Assembly (NCBI RefSeq): GCF_030316135.1
Contig: NZ_CP128185.1
Location: forward strand, 3,844,001 to 3,908,000
Length of the DNA: 64,000 nucleotides
From: Aliiglaciecola sp. LCG003
GTDB taxonomy: Bacteria > Pseudomonadota > Gammaproteobacteria > Enterobacterales > Alteromonadaceae
Direction: 5' to 3'
The notes beneath the pieces are model-generated. The model ran no database searches. It had not been told where the DNA came from and worked only from the letters and a program-made list of their open reading frames with translations. The translations under genes and the position numbers were made by a program. Of this stretch, positions 53,464 to 64,000 are shown one piece after another (positions within the stretch are counted from its first letter, which is position 1; the number at the start of each line of letters is the position of its first letter).

Positions 53464-54540
53464 CTAGTCTTTCCCTTCAAAGGGGAGGTGCAATTGTTGG
53501 AATTTAGTTTTTGCTGGCAAGCCTACGTGTAATCCAACCAGTCGAATACCGCGATTTTTGGCACGGCCAAATGCTTCGTCGAGTAAGCCAATAAAAAACG
53601 CTTTGTTCAATTCAGTGCATCTGTGTTCAACTGTTGTTTGTTGGAAATCACTAAATTTAAGCTTTATACCCTGACTTTGAATTTGCTTGTTGCCTCGGGC
53701 CGAATGCAAGCGTTGTACAAGCTTTGGATACAGCTTCTCTACCATTTCAATACATTCATCTTTGTTTTGAATATCTTCAGAAAGTGTTCGCTCTACCCCT
53801 ACAGACTTGCGCTCCCGCGATAAACTCAAGTCTCGGTCATCAATCCCATGACTTCTGTTCCAGATCACAGGGCCAAACTTACCGAAACGTTTAACTAGTT
53901 GCTCGAGTGGGTAATCACGCACATCTTGGCAGGTATACAAGCCCAAGTTATGGAGTTTCTGTACGGTAACTTTGCCGACACCGGGAATTTTCCCCAGCGG
54001 CAAAGCCCGTACAAATCCATCAAGATTGTCTGGGGTAATCACACAAATACCATCAGGTTTATTTTCATCACTGGCAATCTTTGCCACGAACTTACATGAG
54101 GATATGCCAGCGGAAGCCGTTAAGCCGGTTTCGGCTACTATTGAGCGGCGTATATCTTCAGCGATTAGAGTTGCACTGCCGCCAAACAACGTACAGTCAG
54201 ATACATCGAGGTAGGCCTCATCCAGTGACAGGGGTTCAATTTTGTCCGTGTAACGCTCAAAAATTTGGCGAATTTGCTTTGACACCTCGACGTATAATTC
54301 CATACGACCAGGTACCAACACCAAGTCTGGGCATAGCTTCAAAGCGTGAGCCGTGGCCATCGCTGACTTAATGCCGAATTTACGGGCGGGATAGTTACAG
54401 GTGGATATAACACCTCGGCGCTCTCTGCTCCCGCCAATGGCGATTGGCACATGAACCCATGCTGGGTTGTCACGCATTTCAACCGCAGCATAAAAACAAT
54501 CCATATCGATGTGAATAATCTTACGCACTAAAATAGCCAA
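53464..54540 (-). CDS. dinB: DNA polymerase IV (Y-family)
   Basis: This 358-residue translesion polymerase has catalytic acidic residues in IDMDCFYAAVE (near residue 12) and LSLDEAYLDV. Helix-hairpin-helix elements in LGKIPGVGKVTVQKLHNLGL and a little-finger domain end in a clamp-binding-like tail (QLHLPF). Length fits DinB. It is on the same strand downstream of the nqr operon, but more than 200 bases separate them. No LexA box was confirmed upstream. Confidence 0.93.
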   Translation of the reverse strand: MAILVRKIIHIDMDCFYAAVEMRDNPAWVHVPIAIGGSRERRGVISTCNYPARKFGIKSAMATAHALKLCPDLVLVPGRMELYVEVSKQIRQIFERYTDKIEPLSLDEAYLDVSDCTLFGGSATLIAEDIRRSIVAETGLTASAGISSCKFVAKIASDENKPDGICVITPDNLDGFVRALPLGKIPGVGKVTVQKLHNLGLYTCQDVRDYPLEQLVKRFGKFGPVIWNRSHGIDDRDLSLSRERKSVGVERTLSEDIQNKDECIEMVEKLYPKLVQRLHSARGNKQIQSQGIKLKFSDFQQTTVEHRCTELNKAFFIGLLDEAFGRAKNRGIRLVGLHVGLPAKTKFQQLHLPFEGKD

Positions 54541-54764
54541 AAGCCCAAATGACTGGGATTATATACAGTAACCGACAATATTACCAATTCAACAACTACA
54601 TACAAAAACTAGCTAACACGCGTACAGAAAGTGAGTCTTTTTCGAAAGAATACCCACTCCACAGATTGCTATTAGGCTTCACTGTGGCTGTGATGAATAA
54701 AGATGCGGGCATAAAAAACGCCTGAGGATTAGGCAGACGTTCATAGGTGAACTAATTAGAAGCC

Positions 54765-54998
54765 CTAAATTATCTGGTTCTGCTTCCACTCTTGTAATTT
54801 TTTCTGTCGTATGGCTTCTCTTTCGAGTCGCGCTTTCTTACGATCACAGGGCTCAGGACAATCACAAGCTTTATCAATACCTAGTGCACCTAGCCCGCCA
54901 CAACTGCCAGATATTGACTTCTGCTGAACGATATACCCAATGGCCATGGCCAATACCACTACCAAGAAAAAGCCAAAAGCTAAGATGAATGTACTCAC
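54765..54998 (-). CDS. nqrM: Na+-NQR maturation protein NqrM
   Basis: This small membrane protein of 77 residues has one N-terminal helix (STFILAFGFFLVVVLAMAIGYI) and a conserved cysteine set SGSCGGLGALGID and CDCPEPCD. These are the marks of NqrM (DUF539), which delivers iron to the NqrD/NqrE site. The start was set at GTG 54998, preceded by AGGA; the longer frame to 55013 (TTG) is less like relatives. It lies 30 bases after apbE, as usual. Confidence 0.9.
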   Translation of the reverse strand: MSTFILAFGFFLVVVLAMAIGYIVQQKSISGSCGGLGALGIDKACDCPEPCDRKKARLEREAIRQKKLQEWKQNQII

Positions 54999-55028
54999 AA
55001 CAATTCCTAACAAGTATGGGCGGTGAAG

Positions 55029-56057
55029 CTATTGCTTCGCCGCATTAACAAATTGATCAAATCTACCAGTAGTATACGCTTTAAAGGTATTATTTTCTCG
55101 GGTAATTAACATCACATCGAGATCGTATTGCTGTGCAATCCGCAAGGCATCATCCTTGCCCATCACATTCAATGCAGTTGCTAATCCGTCCGCCGTCATT
55201 GAAGAAGGATGGATAACTGTTACTGCGACTAAATTATGCTGAATCGGCATGCCGCTTCGCGGATCGATAAGATGTGAATATCTGACCCCGTTTTCTTCAA
55301 AATAATTTCTATAGTCACCAGACGTCGCTACCGCATTGTTGCCGATGGTTAAGATAGTCTGTACTGCCCGTTCATTGCTAACCGGTTTTTCCACCGCTAT
55401 ACGCCATGGTTGCCCACTGCTTTTAACGCCTGCCACGCGCATTTCCCCGCCAATTTCCACTAAGTAGTCAGTATGCCCTAATGATGCCAATAACTCGGCA
55501 ACCACGTCCACACCATAACCTTTTGCGATGGTCGATAGGTCGACGTACAGATTAGGAATTAGCTTTGTTGCAGAATCATTGGATACCATAAGCTTATCCA
55601 ACCCTGTCTGTAACTTAATCTGCTCGACTGTCTGCTCAGAGGGTACTTTGTCGGGACGTGCTTGAGGTCCGAACCCCCATAAATTAACCAAAGGTCCAAC
55701 AGTTACATCTAGCACGCCTTCACTTAGTTCACCTAATCTTTGTGCTTCTTTGAGTACAAAGATAGTTTCACTTGACAGTGCAAAAGGCTCGCTGCTTTGA
55801 TGGGCATTAAACAGTGATAATTCTGAGGTTGGGTCATAGGTAGACATTAGCTTATTTACGCGAACCAACAAAGCATCTATTTGACGCTGAGTCTCTGCCG
55901 CAGAAGGGCCAATATCAGGGTGGTACTTAACATTATAAGTTGTGCCCATAGTAGCACCGCTTAGATGAATATCTTCAGCTGTGATAGGTTTTTGCACAAA
56001 ATAAATAATTGCACAAACCACTATCAACAAGATTATCAGTAGTTTTGATTTTGCCAT
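55029..56057 (-). CDS. apbE: FAD:protein FMN transferase
   Basis: This 342-residue enzyme attaches FMN to threonine residues of NqrB and NqrC. An N-terminal membrane anchor (LLIILLIVVCAIIYFV) places it on the periplasmic side. Motifs include GATMGTTYNVKY, DLSTIAKGYGVDVVAELL and SSMTADGLATALNVMG. It directly follows nqrF in the operon, where it supplies the flavin cofactor modification. Confidence 0.92.
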   Translation of the reverse strand: MAKSKLLIILLIVVCAIIYFVQKPITAEDIHLSGATMGTTYNVKYHPDIGPSAAETQRQIDALLVRVNKLMSTYDPTSELSLFNAHQSSEPFALSSETIFVLKEAQRLGELSEGVLDVTVGPLVNLWGFGPQARPDKVPSEQTVEQIKLQTGLDKLMVSNDSATKLIPNLYVDLSTIAKGYGVDVVAELLASLGHTDYLVEIGGEMRVAGVKSSGQPWRIAVEKPVSNERAVQTILTIGNNAVATSGDYRNYFEENGVRYSHLIDPRSGMPIQHNLVAVTVIHPSSMTADGLATALNVMGKDDALRIAQQYDLDVMLITRENNTFKAYTTGRFDQFVNAAKQ

Positions 56058-56127
56058 GAACAGTCACTCTTGAACCAAAAAAAGAGGGACATAAATGCCC
56101 CTCTACTTTTAACGCTGGTTGTCTTAA

Positions 56128-57360
56128 TTAGCCGCCGAAATCATCCAACATGATGTTTTCGTCTTCTACACCTAATTCTTTCAGCATATTGATAACCGCT
56201 GCATTCATCATAGGTGGCCCACACATGTAGAATTCACAATCTTCCGGCGCAGGGTGATCTTTAAGGTAATTTTCAAGCAATACATTGTGGATAAATCCGG
56301 TATCACCCGTCCAATTATCTTCAGGCTGCGGATCAGAAAGGGCCACATACCATTTAAAGTTTTCATTTTCCTTTTGCAACATATCAAAATCTTCTACGTA
56401 GAACATTTCACGTAGTGATCTTGCGCCATACCAAAAGGTAATTTTACGATCCGTATGGATTCGACGAAGTTGGTCAAAGATATGTGAACGCATTGGCGCC
56501 ATACCAGCACCGCCGCCGATGAAGACCATTTCAGCATCGGTATCTTTTGCAAAGAACTCACCGAAAGGACCGGAAATCGTCGCTTTGTCACCTTCCTTTA
56601 GACTCCAAATATAAGACGACATTTTACCAGCAGGAAGGCTTAGATTATTAGGTGGCGGCGAAGCGATTCGCACGTTCAACATAATAATACCTTCTTCTTC
56701 TGGATAGTTAGCCATCGAATAAGCGCGGATAGTTTCTTCTTCAACTTTAGATTCAATATTGAAGAAACCGAAACGCTCCCAATCCCCTCTATATTCATCA
56801 GGAACATCGAAGTCACTATATTTAACATGATGAGGTGGAGCTTCAATCTGAATATATCCACCGGCACGAAATGGTACGCTTTCACCATTCGGAATCGCTA
56901 ATTTAAGCTCTTTGATGAAAGTTGCTTTGTTATCATTAGAAATAACATCACAGTCCCACTTCTTGATACCAAAAACTTCCTCTGGCAATTCAATTTTCAT
57001 GTCCTGTTTAATCGCAACCTGACAAGATAAACGACAGCCCTCTTTAGCTTCGCGCTTGCTGATGTGATCCAATTCAGTTGGCAGTATTTCACCACCGCCT
57101 TCTTTGATATCAACACGACATTGACCGCAAGAACCACCGCCACCACAAGCTGAAGAAACAAAAATGCCCGAATCGGCTAACGCACCCAACAATTTTCCAC
57201 CTGGTGAGGTGGTAATCGCTTTTTCAGGATCGTTGTTAATTAATATAGTCACATCACCGGATGGGACTAGCTTAGATTTCGCGAACATGATGATAAGTAC
57301 TAATGCCAATACAATGGCAATAAACATACCTACACCAAGGTAAATTTCAGTTTGGTTCAT
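56128..57360 (-). CDS. nqrF: Na+-translocating NADH:quinone reductase subunit F
   Basis: This 410-residue NADH-oxidising subunit has an N-terminal membrane helix (about 8-27). The 2Fe-2S domain has ligands Cys72, Cys78, Cys81 and Cys113. A ferredoxin-reductase domain has the FAD motif RAYSMANYP and the NADH motif [15 protein letters not shown]. It ends with the conserved MLDDFGG. Electrons enter the complex here. Confidence 0.96.
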   Translation of the reverse strand: MNQTEIYLGVGMFIAIVLALVLIIMFAKSKLVPSGDVTILINNDPEKAITTSPGGKLLGALADSGIFVSSACGGGGSCGQCRVDIKEGGGEILPTELDHISKREAKEGCRLSCQVAIKQDMKIELPEEVFGIKKWDCDVISNDNKATFIKELKLAIPNGESVPFRAGGYIQIEAPPHHVKYSDFDVPDEYRGDWERFGFFNIESKVEEETIRAYSMANYPEEEGIIMLNVRIASPPPNNLSLPAGKMSSYIWSLKEGDKATISGPFGEFFAKDTDAEMVFIGGGAGMAPMRSHIFDQLRRIHTDRKITFWYGARSLREMFYVEDFDMLQKENENFKWYVALSDPQPEDNWTGDTGFIHNVLLENYLKDHPAPEDCEFYMCGPPMMNAAVINMLKELGVEDENIMLDDFGG

Positions 57361-57386
57361 TTACTATTACTCCTTAGTGCCGTCGC

Positions 57387-57995
57387 TTAAAGCGCTACGC
57401 CAGTGAATGACTGGAAACCTAGAGCCATTAGACCCGCGATCATGAAAACCGAGCCTAAGCCACGAATGCCTTCAGGCATATCAGCATATTTTAATTTTTC
57501 CCGTACCGCAGCAAGCAAGGTAATGGCAATTGCCCATCCCAAGCCGCTACCTATACCGTACACGACACTTTCGCTGAAGTTGTATTCACGTTGAACCGCA
57601 AAAGCTACGCCACCAAAGATTGCACAGTTAACGGTAATCAAAGGTAGGAATATACCTAGAGCGTTGTACAGTGCCGGGAAGAATTTATCTAAACTCATTT
57701 CCAGAATTTGTACTAACGCTGCAATAACCCCAATGAAAGTCAAAAAGTTTAAGAAGCTCAAATCGGCATCAGGAAAACCAGCCCAATCGAGGGCTCCTGG
57801 GGCAAGGATATTGACGTAAATAACTTGGTTAACCGGTACTGAGATACCTAGCACAACCACAACCGCAACACCTAAGCCCATGGCTGTTTTGACTTTTTTA
57901 GATACGGCTAAGAAAGTACACATTCCAAGGAACAGTGATAGTGCCATGTTTTCGATAAAAACAGAGCGAACAAAAAGACTAAGATAATGTTCCAT
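57387..57995 (-). CDS. nqrE: Na+-translocating NADH:quinone reductase subunit E
   Basis: This 202-residue integral membrane subunit has six helices. With NqrD it holds an iron centre coordinated by cysteines; Cys in NCAIFGG fits this role. It starts [20 protein letters not shown], typical of NqrE. It lies three bases after nqrD. Confidence 0.95.
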   Translation of the reverse strand: MEHYLSLFVRSVFIENMALSLFLGMCTFLAVSKKVKTAMGLGVAVVVVLGISVPVNQVIYVNILAPGALDWAGFPDADLSFLNFLTFIGVIAALVQILEMSLDKFFPALYNALGIFLPLITVNCAIFGGVAFAVQREYNFSESVVYGIGSGLGWAIAITLLAAVREKLKYADMPEGIRGLGSVFMIAGLMALGFQSFTGVAL

Positions 57996-57998
57996 AAG

Positions 57999-58631
57999 TT
58001 ACTCCTTCGGCTCAACTTGTTCTGGACGTATAGTTCGGATAAACCAAATTAAACCACCAATCAAAAAGAATGAACTGAATGGCAAAATTAGCAGGCCGTT
58101 ACCTTGATACCAACCACCGTTTTGAATCAGTGGCAGGATCTCAAAACCTAAAATGGTGCCGAAACCGGTCAACTCTTTTATGGTACCAATAATAATAAGT
58201 ACGAAAGAATAACCAAGACCGTTACCAATACCATCAAGGAAGCTCATAAGAGGCGGACTCTTCATAGCATAAGCTTCGGCTCGACCCATTACGATACAGT
58301 TGGTAATAATCAAGCCAACAAATACTGACAGCTCTTTTGCCACCTGATAAGAATAAGCCTTCAGGATTTGGTCAACGACAATTACCAAGGAAGCGATAAT
58401 GGTCATCTGAATGATGATCCGCACACTAGAAGGTATATGGTTACGAATAATAGAGATAAACAAATTCGAAAACGCCACTACCGTAGTCAATGCCAATGAC
58501 ATAACTAATGCGGTTTCTAATTTGGTGGTGATAGCCAAGGCAGAACAGACACCAAGTACCTGTAATGCGATGGGGTTGTTACTTAGAATAGGTCCGAACA
58601 AGACCTGTTTCATTTCTTTTACTTCAGCCAT
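57999..58631 (-). CDS. nqrD: Na+-translocating NADH:quinone reductase subunit D
   Basis: This 210-residue membrane subunit has six helices and is paired with NqrE. The start is taken at MAEVKEMKQ (58631), which matches relatives; the longer frame to 58655 overlaps nqrC. Cys in [11 protein letters not shown] is the expected iron ligand. Confidence 0.95.
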   Translation of the reverse strand: MAEVKEMKQVLFGPILSNNPIALQVLGVCSALAITTKLETALVMSLALTTVVAFSNLFISIIRNHIPSSVRIIIQMTIIASLVIVVDQILKAYSYQVAKELSVFVGLIITNCIVMGRAEAYAMKSPPLMSFLDGIGNGLGYSFVLIIIGTIKELTGFGTILGFEILPLIQNGGWYQGNGLLILPFSSFFLIGGLIWFIRTIRPEQVEPKE

Positions 58632-58642
58632 TGCCCTAACCC

Positions 58643-59398
58643 TTATGATTTCCAATTCTGATTTTTCAGATACGGTCCGTAGCCATTCTCACCAGCCCAG
58701 TAAACCAATGTATTCTCAACACCGTTACTGGTTAGTGTAGCGCCGGATAGTGCATCAACAGCATACTCGTTATTTGGATTGGCATTTTTTTGAACATCAA
58801 TGGCTACTTCACCATTTTTGTATAATTTCTTACCATCCCATTTAGATTTCCAACCTGGATTAAGGACTTCACCGCCTAATCCTGGGGTTTCTTTTTGTTG
58901 ATAATAGACCAATTCACGAATGGTATTGCCATCGCTATCAACTGCTAGGAAGCCATACATCAAATCCCAAAGACCACTGCCATGCACTGGCAAGACTATA
59001 CGGTCTACAGCACCATTTTCAGTTTTAACAATGTAAACACTGGCAACACTCGAGCGGCGTTGAAATCCAACATTACTGTTTTCAACTTTAACAGTGTATT
59101 TAGGATCATTGGCGGCTTTATACATATCAAAGCCGTCTTCGACTTCTACATATTCACCGGTGGCGATATTGATATGACGTTCATCTACATATTTATCGAA
59201 GGTACATATCACGTCGCAGTCGGCGGTTACTGCAATACCTGCAGCTTCAAGAATGTTAGTTTGTTTGTCTTTAGCGGCATTGATTTGTTGTAAGTCGCGC
59301 AACCCAACAGCAGCGCCAGAAACAATAATCGAACACACTAAACATACGGCGATTACTACACCGAGTGTTTTTCCTAAGGTTTCCTTTTTAGCTGACAC
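58643..59398 (-). CDS. nqrC: Na+-translocating NADH:quinone reductase subunit C
   Basis: This subunit of about 251 residues has one N-terminal membrane helix and a periplasmic FMN domain. FMN is covalently bound to the Thr of SGATLT (Thr221 in this numbering). The start is GTG 59398, preceded by GGAGGG six bases upstream, and it overlaps the nqrB stop codon. The frame is open further upstream to 59467, but that part overlaps nqrB and does not match relatives. Confidence 0.95.
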   Translation of the reverse strand: MSAKKETLGKTLGVVIAVCLVCSIIVSGAAVGLRDLQQINAAKDKQTNILEAAGIAVTADCDVICTFDKYVDERHINIATGEYVEVEDGFDMYKAANDPKYTVKVENSNVGFQRRSSVASVYIVKTENGAVDRIVLPVHGSGLWDLMYGFLAVDSDGNTIRELVYYQQKETPGLGGEVLNPGWKSKWDGKKLYKNGEVAIDVQKNANPNNEYAVDALSGATLTSNGVENTLVYWAGENGYGPYLKNQNWKS

Positions 59399-60596
59399 GA
59401 GCAACCCTCCGCTTGATATTACTTTGCGCCACGAAATAATCGAATAATGGCGCCCACAGGTTGGCAAATAATATTGCTAACATGATCCCTTCTGGGAAGG
59501 CGGGATTTAGGACACGGATCATTACCGTCATAAATCCGATTAAAAATCCGTAAGCCCATTTCGCTTTATTGGTAAATGACGCGGATACCGGGTCAGTTGC
59601 CATGAAGAAGGTACCAAAGGCTAATCCGCCAATTACCATATGCCAATACCACGGCATAGCGAACATAGGGTTAGTGTCACTGGTTACAAAGTTCAATAGC
59701 GAGGCGAAGAATGCAACACCAAGGATTACACCGGCCACAATTCGCCATGACGCGATACGCATATAAATGATGAACAATCCACCTAGCAATATAGCTAAGG
59801 TTGATACTTCACCAGCAGAACCAGGCATGTTGCCAAAGAACGAGTTCCACCATAAATCCATGTTGCTGTAATCCATTTCACCAGCAGCGGCTTTACTTAA
59901 CCATGTCGCACCAGAATAGCCATCTGCAGCAACCCAAATTTGGTCACCAGAGATTTGTGCAGGATAGGCAAAATACAAAAATGCACGTCCTGATAATGCA
60001 GGATTCAAGAAGTTACGACCTGTACCACCAAATATTTCTTTTGCAATAACAACACCAAAGGTAATACCTAACGCGGCCTGCCACAGAGGGATAGTCGCTG
60101 GTAATGTCAATGCAAACAATACTGATGTAACAAAGAAGCCTTCATTGATTTCGTGTTTACGAATAGAGGCAAATAGTACTTCCCAGAAACCACCAACAAT
60201 AAATACCGTGGCATACACAGGAACAAAGAAACACGCACCGTAGGCCATCATAGCCATCCAGCCAGTACCAGCCACGCCTAGTTCACCACCAAAGGCGCTA
60301 AATAAAGCGGCTTGCCAAATATCAGGCAAGGTACCGGCGCCAGCTAATATTGCCTCATGGGCTTGTGCACCAATGTTATACATGCCGTAAAACATTGCAG
60401 GGAAAGTTGCTAGCCACACCATGATCATTATCCGCTTCAAATCGATGCTGTCGCGAACATGGGTGTTAGCTTTATTTACTTTACCGGGTGTATAAAAAAT
60501 CGTCGCAGCCGCTTCATACAGCGCATAGAATTTTTCGTATTTTCCACCGGGCTCAAAATTCGGTTCAATATCTTCTAAATAGGTTTTTAATCCCAT
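59388..60596 (-). CDS. nqrB: Na+-translocating NADH:quinone reductase subunit B
   Basis: This 402-residue membrane subunit holds a covalent FMN on Thr in DGYSGATW and the riboflavin site, and is the main sodium-channel subunit. It has about 10 helices. Conserved features include [20 protein letters not shown]. Its stop overlaps the start of nqrC by about 11 bases. Confidence 0.96.
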   Translation of the reverse strand: MGLKTYLEDIEPNFEPGGKYEKFYALYEAAATIFYTPGKVNKANTHVRDSIDLKRIMIMVWLATFPAMFYGMYNIGAQAHEAILAGAGTLPDIWQAALFSAFGGELGVAGTGWMAMMAYGACFFVPVYATVFIVGGFWEVLFASIRKHEINEGFFVTSVLFALTLPATIPLWQAALGITFGVVIAKEIFGGTGRNFLNPALSGRAFLYFAYPAQISGDQIWVAADGYSGATWLSKAAAGEMDYSNMDLWWNSFFGNMPGSAGEVSTLAILLGGLFIIYMRIASWRIVAGVILGVAFFASLLNFVTSDTNPMFAMPWYWHMVIGGLAFGTFFMATDPVSASFTNKAKWAYGFLIGFMTVMIRVLNPAFPEGIMLAILFANLWAPLFDYFVAQSNIKRRVARVS

Positions 60597-60599
60597 CTC

Positions 60600-61940
60600 T
60601 TAACCCTCTTTTTCGATAGTGGTGAGGCACTCACGCAGAATCGGCCCATAATTGTATTTACCTGGGCACACATACGTACACAATGCCAAATCTTCTTCAT
60701 CCAACTCTAAGCAACCAAGGGTCTGAGCGCTGTCAGTATCACCTGAGATAAGATCACGAAGTAACAAGGTAGGCAAAATATCCAGCGGCATAATACGCTC
60801 GTAATTACCAATCGGCACCATAGAACGATCAGAACCGTTTGTTGATGTGGTCATATTGAATAATTTTTTCGGTGTTAGGTGAGCAATATATGCTCTAGTC
60901 ACCGAGTGCATGTTGCTACCAGGTGCTAACCAGCCCAAGAATTTCTTCTCTCGGCCTTCATTCAACAAACTGATTTGAGTGTGGTAACGGCCAAGGAAAC
61001 CGTGTACGCCATGGGCATGAGTACCCATGAGTACGGAGCCAGAAATGATCCGAACATCTTCACCATTCAGTTCATTTTGAGTCAATTGGTCTGTATTTGC
61101 CCCTAACAAGGTTTTAACTAAGCGTGGGTTTTTAGCTGCAGGACCTGCAATGGCTACCACACGTTCGTTATTTAGTTGACCTGTGGTGAACAATGCGCCA
61201 ATCGCCATGACATCTTGGTAGCCAATGGTCCAAACTGTTTTTCCTGCGCCCACTGAATTCAAATAGTGAATGTGAGTACCGGCTAAGCCAGCTGGATGGG
61301 GGCCATCGAATTCTTCCACATGAACACTAGCGCTACCAGTAGGTATAGCTGCGCCAGGCGCTTTACATACAAAAACGGTACCAGAGGTTAATGCATTAAG
61401 CACTGACAACCCGTTCTCAAAATCAGTAGTTCGTGGGGCGATGATAACTTGTGGATCAGCCGCCAATGGATTGGTATCCATGGCATTGACAAAAATCGAC
61501 CTAGGTTCAGAACCAATGGCTGGCACTTTACTGTAAGGACGAGTTTTAAACGCAACCCATAAGCCAGACTTGATCAAGTTCTCTTCAACTTTATCCCGCG
61601 CTATCGAACTCAGTTGAGTAGCATCGTATTTAGCGAATTGTTCTTGTTCATCACCGTCTATTTCAATCACAACAGATTGCAAAACACGTTTTGCGCCCCG
61701 ATTGATCTCAACGACTTTACCCGCTGCTGGTGCAGTAAATATTACGCCAGGATTCTTTTTGTCTTCAAAAAGAGGCTGACCTTTCTTCACAACGTCATCC
61801 ACCTGAACAAACATGGTGGGACGCATACCAACATACTCTTCCCCCAACACAGCCACGCGCGTAACGCTAGGACCATCTTGGATTGTTTGGTTAGGAGCTC
61901 CTTCGATAGGAAGGTCTAACCCTTTTTTGATTTTTATCAT
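60600..61940 (-). CDS. nqrA: Na+-translocating NADH:quinone reductase subunit A
   Basis: This peripheral cytoplasmic subunit of about 446 residues, involved in quinone binding, begins [18 protein letters not shown], the standard NqrA start. ATG 61940 is therefore preferred over TTG 61946. It is first gene of a seven-gene-plus cluster, nqrABCDEF-apbE-nqrM, all on the reverse strand with tiny gaps or overlaps. The cluster pumps sodium while feeding electrons to ubiquinone. Confidence 0.96.
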   Translation of the reverse strand: MIKIKKGLDLPIEGAPNQTIQDGPSVTRVAVLGEEYVGMRPTMFVQVDDVVKKGQPLFEDKKNPGVIFTAPAAGKVVEINRGAKRVLQSVVIEIDGDEQEQFAKYDATQLSSIARDKVEENLIKSGLWVAFKTRPYSKVPAIGSEPRSIFVNAMDTNPLAADPQVIIAPRTTDFENGLSVLNALTSGTVFVCKAPGAAIPTGSASVHVEEFDGPHPAGLAGTHIHYLNSVGAGKTVWTIGYQDVMAIGALFTTGQLNNERVVAIAGPAAKNPRLVKTLLGANTDQLTQNELNGEDVRIISGSVLMGTHAHGVHGFLGRYHTQISLLNEGREKKFLGWLAPGSNMHSVTRAYIAHLTPKKLFNMTTSTNGSDRSMVPIGNYERIMPLDILPTLLLRDLISGDTDSAQTLGCLELDEEDLALCTYVCPGKYNYGPILRECLTTIEKEG

Positions 61941-62371
61941 ATGCAACCGCAGTCTTGTAAAAATAAAATTAAAATGAAAGAAATATCAATTTTAGATTCT
62001 ACTGAGTGAAATATTTGTTTTTAACCGCACTTCAGCTCGAAAACCTAAAGGTGATCGCTCTTATCAGCTATATTGTTTCTTCTTGTTCCGACAGTGAATT
62101 CTTAACCCGGTGATAACAGACCTATGCTGCATTGGCTCAACACCTCGCTAGAAAATGAATGGGTAAAAGGGTTTCGACACTTAGACAATCGAAATCCAAG
62201 TCACTTAACTATGGAATTTTAGCATTATTCACACAGTTTGCGCTATGCAATTTGTGGTTAAAACGTTTTTTTTACGTCAGTTAGGTATTTTAAGGCTTTA
62301 AAATATCGATTCAATTAATTCTTCGCCCTAAATGTAAACAACCGCTGTTATGCGGTTGTTTGGTTTATTTA
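61941..62371. promoter_or_regulatory. Upstream region of the nqr operon
   Basis: These 431 bases lie between nqrA and the end of fabV. They must contain the nqr promoter and the fabV terminator at 62336. No riboswitch or small gene was recognised; AT-rich stretches around 61965-62030 and 62270-62310 are plausible promoter zones only. Confidence 0.4.
62336..62361 (-). terminator. Hairpin terminator after fabV
   Basis: AAACAACCGC and GCGGTTGTTT form a 10-bp perfect stem with a 6-base loop, 11 bases past the fabV stop. The T-run on the reverse strand is short, being the last three bases of the stem. Confidence 0.65.
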
Positions 62372-63550
62372 CTACCAATTGACTAGTGGATCGACATCAG
62401 CATCATAATCAACCCCTTGAATATCAAAGCCAAACAGCTTTAAGAATTCATGGTGATAACCAGCATAGTCACTTAATTCATGGAAGTTTTCCTGTGTGAC
62501 TTGATCCCACAAGGATTTAATCTTAGCTTGAGTGGCTTCATTGGTTTCTTTGCCATCCATGCGTAGGCGATTTGCTTCGTCCGTATCGGGGTTGTCTACC
62601 AGTAATTTCTGCTCGAATAATCCAGCAATTTGCTCGATGCAGCCCTCGTGGGTGCCTTCCTGCTTCATCACTTTATAAATCAGCGAGATATACAAAGGCA
62701 TAACCGGAATCGCGGAGCTTGCCTGAGTCACCAGTGCTTTCAATGAGGATACATAGGCTTGCACATTCTTGTCTTTCAAGCTACTTCTGATCGCAGTTGC
62801 TGCACGGTCTAGATCTTCTTTGGCCTTTCCTATGGTCGCCTGGCCATAAATAGGCCAAGTTAATTCTTTGCCTATATAAGTATAAGCAGTGGTTTTACAG
62901 TCCTGTGCCAATACATCAGCCTCATTGAGGGCTTCTAGCCAAAGCTCCCAGTCTTCACCGCCCATGACTTTGATAGTATTGGCAATTTCATCTTCACTGG
63001 CAGCTTCTAACTCAATCTCATGAACCAAGTCTTTGTCGGTATCATAAGTCTTGGTTTTGTAGTTTTGACCCACTGGCTTGAGGGTTGATTTATAGACCTC
63101 GCCGGTTTCGGGATCCACTCTGCGCGGTGAAGCCAAGCTATAGATAACTAAATCCACCTTACCCATATTGGCCTTAAGTTGCTCAATAACCTGCTGTTTG
63201 AGCTCGTTAGAAAATGCATCACCATTTAAGGTGTGCGCATAAATTCCAGCCTTTTCAGCCTGTTGATGAAAGGCTGCAGTATTGTACCAACCCGCGGTGC
63301 CCGTTTTACGCTCAGATGGTGGCTTTTCAAAACACACACCCAATGTCTTAGCACCATATCCAAAAGAGGATACAATCCGCGATGCCAGTCCATAGCCGGT
63401 TGAGCAACCTAGAATAAGTACATTCTTAGGACCATCACCTAAGTCACCTTGGCTTTTTACAAAATCAATTTGTTGTTGCACACTTGCAGCACATCCAACT
63501 GGATGCGCATTAGTGCAGATAAAGCCGCGTACTTTTGGCTTGATAACCAT
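62372..63550 (-). CDS. fabV: Enoyl-ACP/trans-2-enoyl-CoA reductase FabV
   Basis: This 392-residue NADH-dependent enoyl reductase performs the last step of fatty-acid elongation. It has an N-terminal nucleotide motif (LILGCSTGYGLASRI) and the catalytic pair Tyr235 and Lys244 with the Tyr-x8-Lys spacing that defines FabV. Length and the C-terminal pattern fit. FabV enzymes are known for low triclosan sensitivity. A terminator follows. No second enoyl reductase is in this window. Confidence 0.96.
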   Translation of the reverse strand: MVIKPKVRGFICTNAHPVGCAASVQQQIDFVKSQGDLGDGPKNVLILGCSTGYGLASRIVSSFGYGAKTLGVCFEKPPSERKTGTAGWYNTAAFHQQAEKAGIYAHTLNGDAFSNELKQQVIEQLKANMGKVDLVIYSLASPRRVDPETGEVYKSTLKPVGQNYKTKTYDTDKDLVHEIELEAASEDEIANTIKVMGGEDWELWLEALNEADVLAQDCKTTAYTYIGKELTWPIYGQATIGKAKEDLDRAATAIRSSLKDKNVQAYVSSLKALVTQASSAIPVMPLYISLIYKVMKQEGTHEGCIEQIAGLFEQKLLVDNPDTDEANRLRMDGKETNEATQAKIKSLWDQVTQENFHELSDYAGYHHEFLKLFGFDIQGVDYDADVDPLVNW

Positions 63551-63631
63551 AATTTATATTCCTCAACGAAAAAGTGCGCATAGTGTAAAGCCACAATGCC
63601 CATTAACAAATCTGAGCAGCTAAGTTTCCGC

Positions 63632-64000
63632 CTAAAAAGCCATTGATTCAGCGCTTTTGGATTGATCTAACAACTCGACGGATTCGGAAACATAAGCTTG
63701 CATGTGAGTATTGATAGTGTCTTTGACATTATCGTGTTGCTCTAAAACAAAGTTTAAGGCTGAAAATGTACTCATTGGATAAATGCTTTCATTCAGCTTT
63801 AACGTCATACTGGTGATGGGGCTAAACGAGATGTTTATAGGTTCTTTGGCCATTTTATTATCTGCTTGTGCCAATCCTAACAGCGCCCTTTGGTAGGCTT
63901 GGTAGTCGATTTTGTGTGCATTTGCCTGAGATATACTTCGATAGGCAACTTTATCTTTTAACAAAAAAGCATATATTTGAGCATCATCGAAGCGCGCTTT
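63632..64000 (-). CDS. Unrecognised protein, C-terminal part (runs off window)
   Basis: An open reverse-strand frame of 122 codons plus stop continues past the right edge. The visible end begins KARFDDAQIYAFLLKDKV and ends LLDQSKSAESMAF. It contains no clear motif, helix or signal, and I could not name a family. The amino-acid composition (acidic, Ser/Ala/Gln-rich) looks like a soluble or periplasmic domain. A TTG at 63964 could be mistaken for a start, but the frame is open upstream of it. Confidence 0.5.
   Translation of the reverse strand, partial: KARFDDAQIYAFLLKDKVAYRSISQANAHKIDYQAYQRALLGLAQADNKMAKEPINISFSPITSMTLKLNESIYPMSTFSALNFVLEQHDNVKDTINTHMQAYVSESVELLDQSKSAESMAF

Overview
The window looks like chromosomal DNA of a marine gammaproteobacterium in the Alteromonadales, close to Glaciecola/Paraglaciecola/Alteromonas. 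This is inferred from gene content: a Na+-translocating NADH:quinone reductase operon with nqrM and apbE, rapA-rluA, fldB followed by a CLCA_X-type gene, FabV as enoyl reductase, a dipeptidyl peptidase IV, and large TonB-dependent receptors beside glycoside hydrolases. No rRNA, tRNA or CRISPR array was recognised. The species was not determined.

Positions 1 to about 11,653 are an AT-rich accessory region. It holds an IS21-type end with four terminal repeats, a Tn554-like tyrosine recombinase (TnpB-like) with its small coiled-coil partner (TnpC-like), a 5' fragment of a probable group II intron, two intact IS3-family elements, an IS66 transposase remnant, a DUF262 gene broken at both ends, and a small cluster encoding a secreted phospholipase A2-like protein, a membrane protein and a shortened paralogue. 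The right edge of this region lies inside a PIN-PhoH ATPase gene (reverse strand, 11447-12811). That gene loses its homology just before the Walker B motif and runs on through foreign sequence. A second, complete PIN-PhoH gene (10062-11447) overlaps its stop codon as TAATG and ends at a strong terminator.

Positions 13,186-18,113 carry rapA, rluA, a DUF3530 protein and a small unknown. Positions 18,389-29,577 form a carbohydrate-utilisation locus: a LacI regulator, then on the reverse strand an MFS transporter, a sodium/solute symporter, a GH3 beta-glucosidase lipoprotein, a glycoamylase-like (GH144-like) secreted hydrolase and a TonB-dependent receptor with a palindromic operator-like site upstream. 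A plausible flow is receptor uptake of a beta-glucan fragment, cleavage by the two hydrolases, and import of sugar by the symporter.

Positions 29,920-39,408 hold housekeeping and miscellaneous genes: fldB, a putative metalloprotease, a lone exbD, a CheW-like protein, trmN, an SDR-like protein, dipeptidyl peptidase IV, a PH-domain protein, a threonine dehydratase-like enzyme and a secreted amidohydrolase. Positions 39,436-42,884 encode a nitrate-type ABC importer whose leader contains a strong intrinsic terminator just before the first gene. Next come a GNAT acetyltransferase, a metallo-beta-lactamase-fold protein, an NhaC antiporter, a LytS/LytTR-type two-component pair, a large TonB-dependent receptor, a DUF1653 protein, a REP-associated-type (Y1) transposase flanked by two different tandem duplications, and dinB.

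Positions 54,765-61,940 are the complete nqrABCDEF-apbE-nqrM operon on the reverse strand. fabV and the end of an unrecognised gene close the window.
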